From positions 186,001-250,000 of the forward strand of contig NADL03000101.1 of the NCBI GenBank assembly GCA_002205965.3: DNA of 64,000 bases, read 5' to 3'. The position numbers and the translations under genes were made by a program. The DNA comes from Kappaphycus alvarezii (taxonomy: Eukaryota > Rhodophyta > Florideophyceae > Gigartinales > Solieriaceae). The notes under the pieces are model-generated. The model did not search any database. It was not told the origin of the DNA and was given only the letters and a program-made list of their open reading frames with translations. Of this stretch, positions 56,763 to 64,000 are shown in pieces; the first letter of the stretch is position 1, and each line of letters starts with the position of its first letter.

Positions 56763-59700
56763 TTGGCTTCTTTAATTTTATCAGGAATGAATGCACAAAG
56801 GTGTCACATTTTTGTGTTTTAAGTTAGTGCAGGAGTCCGTAAAATATGTAAACCCCATAATGCTTACGAAAAGGCGCAAATTAGAGGTACTTGAATTTCA
56901 ATTTCAAATAGAAGGACCTCAAGGTATTTTGTGGTTCGAAACACACTGTGTGCCAAAAGAAAGTATTGGCGCTGTAAAGAGTAACACCGCGAAAACCTAA
57001 GTTTTTTTGGATTTATTGGTCTTATACTAGGTACTCTTATTCAATTCAATTTAAAAGAAATTGTTTTACTTATTCGAACTATCCACTATAACTGTGATGA
57101 ATCCTATTTTTCAAATTAGATGGAAAGCTTTCTATAGAATGCCAAAAAGTAGTTTAGATAGAAATGTACTCAAAATATAAGATAATTGGTTTCGAATTAC
57201 AATAAATGATTCCCACGGACTTTTACTGTCCCATTACACCTGTCATGAAAGTACTACAAGTTAAAAGTGGAGTTGAAAAAAACTTAGGATTCTATATCAA
57301 ATACATTACACAGGAGTTATAAGGTACAGTAAAAGGCTCATAAGTACTACCTCAGGAACAAAAGAATGCAAGATATAGGCAAAAGAGTTGGTCGCTTTCA
57401 ATTCTCATACGAGGGGACCTCCGGAAGTACACAGTAATAAACAGATAACAATATATTAAATTAACATTAACGTATTTTCGCACTCGATAATTGCTTGGAT
57501 GCTCAACACTTACTGTAACACGAGTAAAATTAAGTTGAATTTTTGATGATAATTTTGAAAACAATCGTTGCAGAAGATGATAGAAGTCACGCAAAAGGTG
57601 TCATTGAGACCAATTATATTTAAAATTATTACAATCTAGCGGAAGATCTGAGTTTGTCGAAGAGGAATATACAAATAGCTCCAATTTATTCGGATAAGCT
57701 TTAAAGGTTGAAGATTTTCATGGAGAAATCCCAGTTAAGGTAATAAATATACAATTTGGAATAAAAAATTGTACGCCCACTATACGACATCGTGATAGTT
57801 TAAAATTAAAATAGGAAGTATTTTTTTAAGAAAATAAGCTCCTTTTAAACAAAATGACTGACCTTATTTAGAATTCTGAACGGAGAAGGAAAAAATGGAC
57901 TGAGCTTAATTATAATGAAATAATATCCAACAAAATAAAAAAATGTACGATTATTGTCTAGGAATCCCTGTGGATTGCGAGCTGCTGTTATATTATATAT
58001 TGATATTATCTGATATTTGAATGAAAAATGATTTGCATTTAAAGTAGTACGTAAGTAATGGTTGTGAATCTATGATTTTTTTGAACTTTTTGAACTTTTT
58101 TGGACATTGAATGTTTTTGTCTTTACAAAAACAATTTCGATTTGCTCTCACAGTCTTTCCCTGTGTAAGTTGTAAGTTATGTCTAGAATTGAAGAATCAT
58201 CTATATAAAAACGTCAGGCACATTTTAAGGTGCAAAAATCAATGGAACCATTTATTTTGCGGAACAGGGTAAGCCCAATTTCGTAATTTCTAATTGAGAA
58301 GTCATAAGTTTAGGAGTGAGAGATATAAAGTTGAACTACGTGCACAATTCTTGCGTAATCTGCAAAAATTAGATCTATAGTCGTGGAACTGGCGGTTTCA
58401 GGAAAATAGGACTGTTTCAACCGTACTAATCACAGACTCGCTTCCTACTCCTGATAACGGAGCCCTGAAGCCTATGATAATATATATTTTCAGCTACAGG
58501 TATTTATTAAGAGAGGTCGAAAGGTAAGTTTTCTATATTACGATTGAAATAATAACCTACAGGTTCAGTGAAGCTTGAACTTTTCTCTTCTACACCAAAT
58601 ACGGAAACTAAAATTGACATTTCTGAAATGAAGTTTTACGTTTCATGACAAACTGTACATTGATCCCCTTTCCTCTATTTGAACATTTTTGTCCCTTAAT
58701 TCTGTAAAATTAAGTTATAAACCTCACAAAAACCATACATATGGTAGACCCGAAAATAAATAAACGATATGTATAAAGTGGTAGGCCCCATCATAATTAC
58801 GAAAGCTATTGCAAGACAGATATAAATCCTTGTCTAAATGAAAGGTAAGAGATTAGTACAGATGTAAGAAGTACGGTAAGTAGAAAATTGATCTGACTGG
58901 TTCACAATTCTAAGGGCCAAAGTTCATATAAAGATGGATGAAAGCACTGCAGCATGAGATAAATTACTTAATTGAAACTTATAATATGAAAAAAAAAATG
59001 TAATGTAAAGGTAACAAAATTTTGGAAAGGTTAGATGACTGTGTATAATTAAGGAATCTTTTTTTTTGATTTTAAGAAATTAGATCTGCAATAAATTGCT
59101 CCATGGACCTGAAAAAGTGCTTGTATACTTATGAAGATAAAATGACAGAAAGTAGCAATATTGCTCACTCAACTGACTTAAATCTACGTGCCTTTTTCAT
59201 ATGGATTTTCCAACTAATTGCGACATTATCTGAACGTGTGACTTGTACAGACTTGTGATTTATTTTCAGCATGAATTAATTATTAATTAGCTTTTCTAGT
59301 AGTTCTATCTTCACCATCTCTTAAAAATTCTATTAGGGAGGAGTACTTGACTCAGATTTAAGTTTTAAATGTTTTTAATAAAACAACTAGATTACAGAAA
59401 ACATTTTGTTAGGATGTTTTCCAGAATATTTCGTATGTATAACTCATTCTTTATTTTCATTAAGGATGTCAGGAAACTGCAGTATTTAAAACAGGATTGT
59501 GAAGATTTAAATATTATAAAATGATAAGGAAAAATAGCAGCCAACATATTAATTCACATGAAATTAGATATATTACACTCGATCACTACATAAAGTAATA
59601 AAAACGTATCCCTTAAGTAGTCTTCTATATCACAAAAGTGAAATTTTTGCAATTAAAGCTTTCAAAATAAAAAATGTAGAAAATAGTAAAATTAGAACTG

Positions 59701-61639
59701 AAAAACTCGTTTGCTATCATTTCTTCTATTTGAAATAATACTATCACTGTATGAAGTTTACAAAATAATCGAAAGTCTTTCTCAAAAAATCAAAAGGTGA
59801 GAAGTATTCGGTGAAATAATGAAAATACTCCTTGAAATTCTGTAATAAATTTTACTGTGACAATTATTTTCATATAAGTATACATCCTTCCATTTTCTCC
59901 GAAATACCATAATATGAAAATAATAACTCGAATTGTGGTCCTTACTTTTAGGGGAATTTCTGATTGTTACAGTAGCAGATGAAAGTTTAGGTTACTATAT
60001 ATTTTCATCCAGAAAAGAAAAGTTAAGTCTACCAGAGAGTAGTTTCGTGCTAAAATTAATTTTGACTACACAAAAGGCACTACAAAGTGAAGTAATATGC
60101 TATAGCACTCTGCGAAAAAAAATCATCACAATAAATACTTTTAGTTCGTCAATAGAGGTTTCTCGATACCAGCACAGTATGTTATAGTTCTTTAAGTACT
60201 CAAAAAAATAATAAGAAAAGAACCCTTGGATGAAATCACTAAAAAATTTGAAGGCCCTGTTTTGTGTAGAATTTTTTTTGTAATACTCTCTACATCCAGA
60301 ATGAATGGACTAAAGTATCAAAAGCGTGAAAAAATTTTAGAATTCTGAAACAATAGACGTAATAACTGCTACTGCAGAGAGTAAGTCTACGCTCTTGATT
60401 CTTGATACATTACAATTAATTGATGAAAACATTACTACCAGGTTGTACTGAAATTATTGAAAGAGGATCTCTAGCCAAAGTAAAACATGGAATTTTTCGA
60501 ATATGTTATAGATATAAATATTTCATTGCTCATTTTGCAATCGAACAGACTAAACTGCACAAAAACGTGTCTAAGATGATATTTTGACCATTATTCATAA
60601 TCATAAAGTTAATATTATGAAATCGCTTTTTTCGGAACTCTGAACATTGTCTTGATTTTGACATTTAGACCGACATTTCACGTGAAGTGTAGTATAATTA
60701 AATTAAAACTATACTATTATAGTATTTTAGAAGCTATACTTAGAATTTCATTACACCGAATGAATTTGTTTGAGCTAGTCATGTAATTAATAACACAAAA
60801 AAATTAAGACTCATCGTTTTAAAAGCAATTAAAATTCTAAACCAATGTACACATTGGAAGATCAAAGAAAACCTATTCTATTCGCTTTACATTGCGCAGG
60901 TAAACTTGAACTGTATTGAATATTTCACGCAGATCTTAACTTTGTTTCTTCTTATCGAAATTATAAATTTACGCTACAAATCTAAAAAGTTCCTTTATTT
61001 TTTGTAGGCTCTACTTTGAACATTAAAATATTAGTTATTGATATCGAAAGTAAAGAAAAGTGTACCTTAAAGTAACATTGTCTCATTTTTTTGTGTTCGA
61101 AAATGTCGCAATACCCGATAGTTTCCTTCATATGAACCTAAGGATTTTCTTGATGGATAAATAATAGAGGTTTTGTCGCGGTTCTGATTTACGATATCAT
61201 CAAATATTCCTCTGTGAAATTAAACTCAAATGTATGTCCAAGATCACATAAAGCCGGTGGTAGCAAATCAATTTTTCCGCCTGATTGTTGGCCAGTCACT
61301 GATTTAACTAGGATACTGTTCACAAACCAAAGTATAAAATTCTCCCGCTGGCGATGGTCAATTCCTTCATTTGAATCACATTAATTTAAGAGTAGCTTCA
61401 ACAACCCCTACGGATGTAACTATGGAGAAAGAAAGTAAATGTTAACTTTTTTACAACACTTCATCCTTTAGTGACGCTATTGATAAGTTTTGCAAAGATT
61501 AGCTTGTAGATGTTCTCTTTCTCTTCTGAGCAAGTAGATACAATCATTGCTTTTTTCAAAGTTTTTCGTAGCATTCCATTCTTATCAAATAAATAGTATG
61601 TAACATTTCCAATATTCTCTGCGAATAGTCAGACTTCTT

Positions 61640-61890
61640 TCGCAAATTATCGTCAATATCTAGCACTACAGCAACAGAACTTATTTCTCAGATGGATACC
61701 AAATTTTGCGTTGCAATGAGTCATACAGAGACGGAGACAGATACGCATTTTCATTCGATCATTTGAGTATCACATTGATTTCTGCGAATTTTATAGCTTT
61801 GACATCGCACCCATCACTGAAGTGAGTAGCTGTCATAGATGCGTATCCATATGTAGTCAGTAATTGAAGTGGTTTGAAGCAATAAAGAGA
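61640..61890 (-). repeat. Dispersed repeat pair, copy 1
   Basis: Similar (roughly 80-85% by eye) and in the same orientation to 63605-63870. On the minus strand both encode TTY-Y-SMTATHFSD. A degraded retrotransposon fragment is possible, but the family is not determined. Confidence 0.6.
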
Positions 61891-63604
61891 GTACTTAACT
61901 AAATCTTCGTAGTTTTTGACCGATGGGACAAGATATCTTGAGCTGCACATGATATTTCCACATAACGATAAGGGTCCATCAAGAGGTACCACAACTCATT
62001 TGAAGAGATATACGAGAATAGTGAGCCAGTGGAAGAGCCCAACTAGGGGTTTTGAATTGCGGAGATATCCAATTGATGATACCGATTTTCTCAAGATTCG
62101 TTAGGATAGTTGCGGAATTTTCTTGTGTCGCATCCAAATATCTCAATTCCAGCTTAAGATGATCTTTACGCTCCTCGAACTAGTAATAGATTTCTTAGGC
62201 AATCACCTAGTTCAATTGGACTGCCATTTCGCAATACAGTTATTTTTTCCATGTCTGGTAAAGGAATAAGCTACCAATTATACATAGAACTTTTTTTGAG
62301 GAGATGAAGAGGATTGAAAAGGATTGCAGAGAAGCATATGAGTAAGTGATGCACTTCCAAAAAGTTTTCTTATTGTCAAAATATTCAATAAAACTTATAG
62401 ATACATCAAAAGGGAACACAACTTCTGTTCAATTACACTTTTCCAAAAGTCCATCAAATGCAATCAAGCCGAGACAAAACGAGTCGAATAAACGAAATAA
62501 TTTACAAAACTCAATTTTTTGTTTGTTTTTTTTTCAGTTGAAATATTTATTTCAAAAAATTTTCATAAATGTTTTTTCCAAATTTAATTTACAGAAAAAA
62601 TTATATAAATGTTTAAATTGGATCAATATATCTTAAAACTTGAACATAAATTTAGTTGTAGTATGGTACCCTGAGAACGTTTTTTAATCAGATATGGTAT
62701 ACATTTAGCAAATATCCAAATTGATGAGCTCTGAATTTTGACCTTAGTTTTAGGATATAAAAGTATTAAACTTAAAACAATCAGCATTTCAAGAACTTGT
62801 ATTAACGACCGAAGAAAGATATATTTGTATAAGTCTTTTCGATATTCCTACAGAAATTTTAGTTGTAAACATACATATGCTTAATTGGTTTCCTTAATTC
62901 AGGCTATATAAACAGTTTAAATATTTAATAATGTATTGATTCAAATAATTTTGTTGAATTTGTTTGCGAGTCGACCTGAGAGAAAAATGTGCAAAGATGC
63001 CAAAAATTACCTTTTTGCTGTATCTGTGAATACTTTTCGGCAAATTTGATCTGAACTGGGGAGAAAATTAGTAACGGCTAAAATCATACAAAAAATTCCG
63101 TTTATAAACTTTTTTCACGACAAATATTTGCATATGAGAAGTGTTAAAAATATTAATTCAATCCCCCAAATATGCAAAAAACCTCAAAACTTATTGATGG
63201 AATATATAGGACCATAAAACGTTTCTGCAATGAAATTAATAGGCGAAAAAACGTTTTAGTAATCAGTCATAATTTGTAAATTTTTTCGGCCAAAATGCCT
63301 TCAATTTTGGTAGGTGTTGAAGAATAGCTCAAATTCTTGAACCCTTAGCAATTATAAGGTTATCAATTTTAAAAAAAAATTATTTAGTGCATTTCCTTCT
63401 AGGAATATTTTCATGAATTCAGAGAAGATTTATTACGATATGAATAGTGAAAATAACAGATTATCCCAAAATTGCTCGTTCAAATATCAGGAAAAATGAT
63501 AGGTCATTATAGAGCTTCATAAAAAAATATTTGAATGCAAAAATCGGAGAGACCACCTCGAATGAGTTAAAAACGTTTCATCCGGATTGTAAGCCCAGAT
63601 TTAT

Positions 63605-63870
63605 TTCTAAAATTATCATCGATATCTAGCTCTACAGCAACAGGACTTTTTTCCTCAGAAGGATACCAAATTTTGAGTTACAATAAGTGATACAGAAACG
63701 AAGACAAGTACGCATCATTTCCATTTTGACCGTTTGAGGTATCACATTGATTTCTGCAAATTATTATAGATTTGACATCAACACTATCACTGAAGTGAGT
63801 AGCTGTCATAGATGAGTATTCGTATGTAGTCAATAATTGAAGCGTTTTGAAGAAATGAAGCGAGTTAAGA
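63605..63870 (-). repeat. Dispersed repeat pair, copy 2
   Basis: Counterpart of the copy at 61640-61890. Shared blocks include CTCTACAGCAACAG, GGATACCAAATTTTG, TATCACATTGATTTCTGC and CACTGAAGTGAGTAGCTGTC. Confidence 0.6.
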
Positions 63871-64000
63871 TGTTTTTTTAAGACTTGGCAAATGCTCAAA
63901 ATAACTACGCCTGTTAAATATGGTGAGAAACTTTCAAACAAGCCATTGTTCTAGTTCGAGGCATAAGGGGGAATTTTCGGGTTATTTTAGTGCATGGAAG

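Larger units (their letters stand above)
54470..64000. other. Very AT-rich region without recognisable genes
   Basis: About 9.5 kb. Open frames are short and mostly lack ATG starts or family motifs. Two repeats stand out: the tandem duplication at 56299-56762 and the dispersed pair at 61640/63605. A minus-strand stretch at about 61615-61460 is open for some 50 codons (NVTYYLFDKNGMLRKTLKKA) next to the first dispersed repeat, but is unassigned. This could be pericentromeric or silenced repeat DNA. Confidence 0.45.

Overview
The window looks like fungal nuclear DNA rich in transposable elements, probably from an early-diverging (chytrid-like) fungus. The taxon is inference. The evidence is spliceosomal introns with GTAAGT/GTATGT-type donors (one apparently 43 nt), a Cdh1/fizzy-related APC/C activator, a DHHC palmitoyltransferase and an SLC45/GPH-type sugar transporter, set among LTR, LINE-like, PIF/Harbinger and Tc1/mariner elements. 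I saw no bacterial operons, CRISPR arrays, tRNAs or rRNAs.

Layout. 0-2 kb: the 5' end of an unrecognised basic protein gene running off the left edge (minus), and a tentative exon pair. 2.5-4.7 kb: a Ty3/gypsy gag-protease fossil. 4.7-10.4 kb: AT-rich spacer with a few tentative exons. 10.4-13 kb: a GC-richer Ty1/copia pol fossil. 14.6-18.8 kb: two different PIF/Harbinger transposases; the second sits tail-to-tail with a SAP+Myb-like partner ORF. 20.3-21.1 kb: DHHC acyltransferase gene. 22.4-24.5 kb: frameshifted LINE-like reverse transcriptase. 24.8-25.9 kb: Tc1/mariner transposase. 26.2-30.5 kb: a copia insertion with both LTRs, a 5-bp target duplication, a large loss inside pol and a foreign LTR-like repeat in its leader. 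30.8-32.6 kb: SLC45-type transporter. 37.3-38.9 kb: fizzy-related gene (minus). 41.6-42.4 kb: a second copy of the LTR-like repeat. 42.9-54.5 kb: AT-rich DNA with at least three old copia fossils, two of them related. 54.5-64 kb: very AT-rich DNA without recognisable genes, holding a 236-bp tandem duplication and one dispersed repeat pair.

The clearest biological unit is the two-ORF Harbinger element at about 16.2-18.8 kb: a transposase plus a DNA-binding SAP/Myb-like protein, the classic division of labour in this superfamily. The host genes are isolated single genes separated by transposons. All three recognisable host genes keep their family motifs but change reading frame several times, often without splice signals. 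That points either to uncorrected single-base indels in the sequence or to a decaying region, and it is the main caveat for every gene model here.
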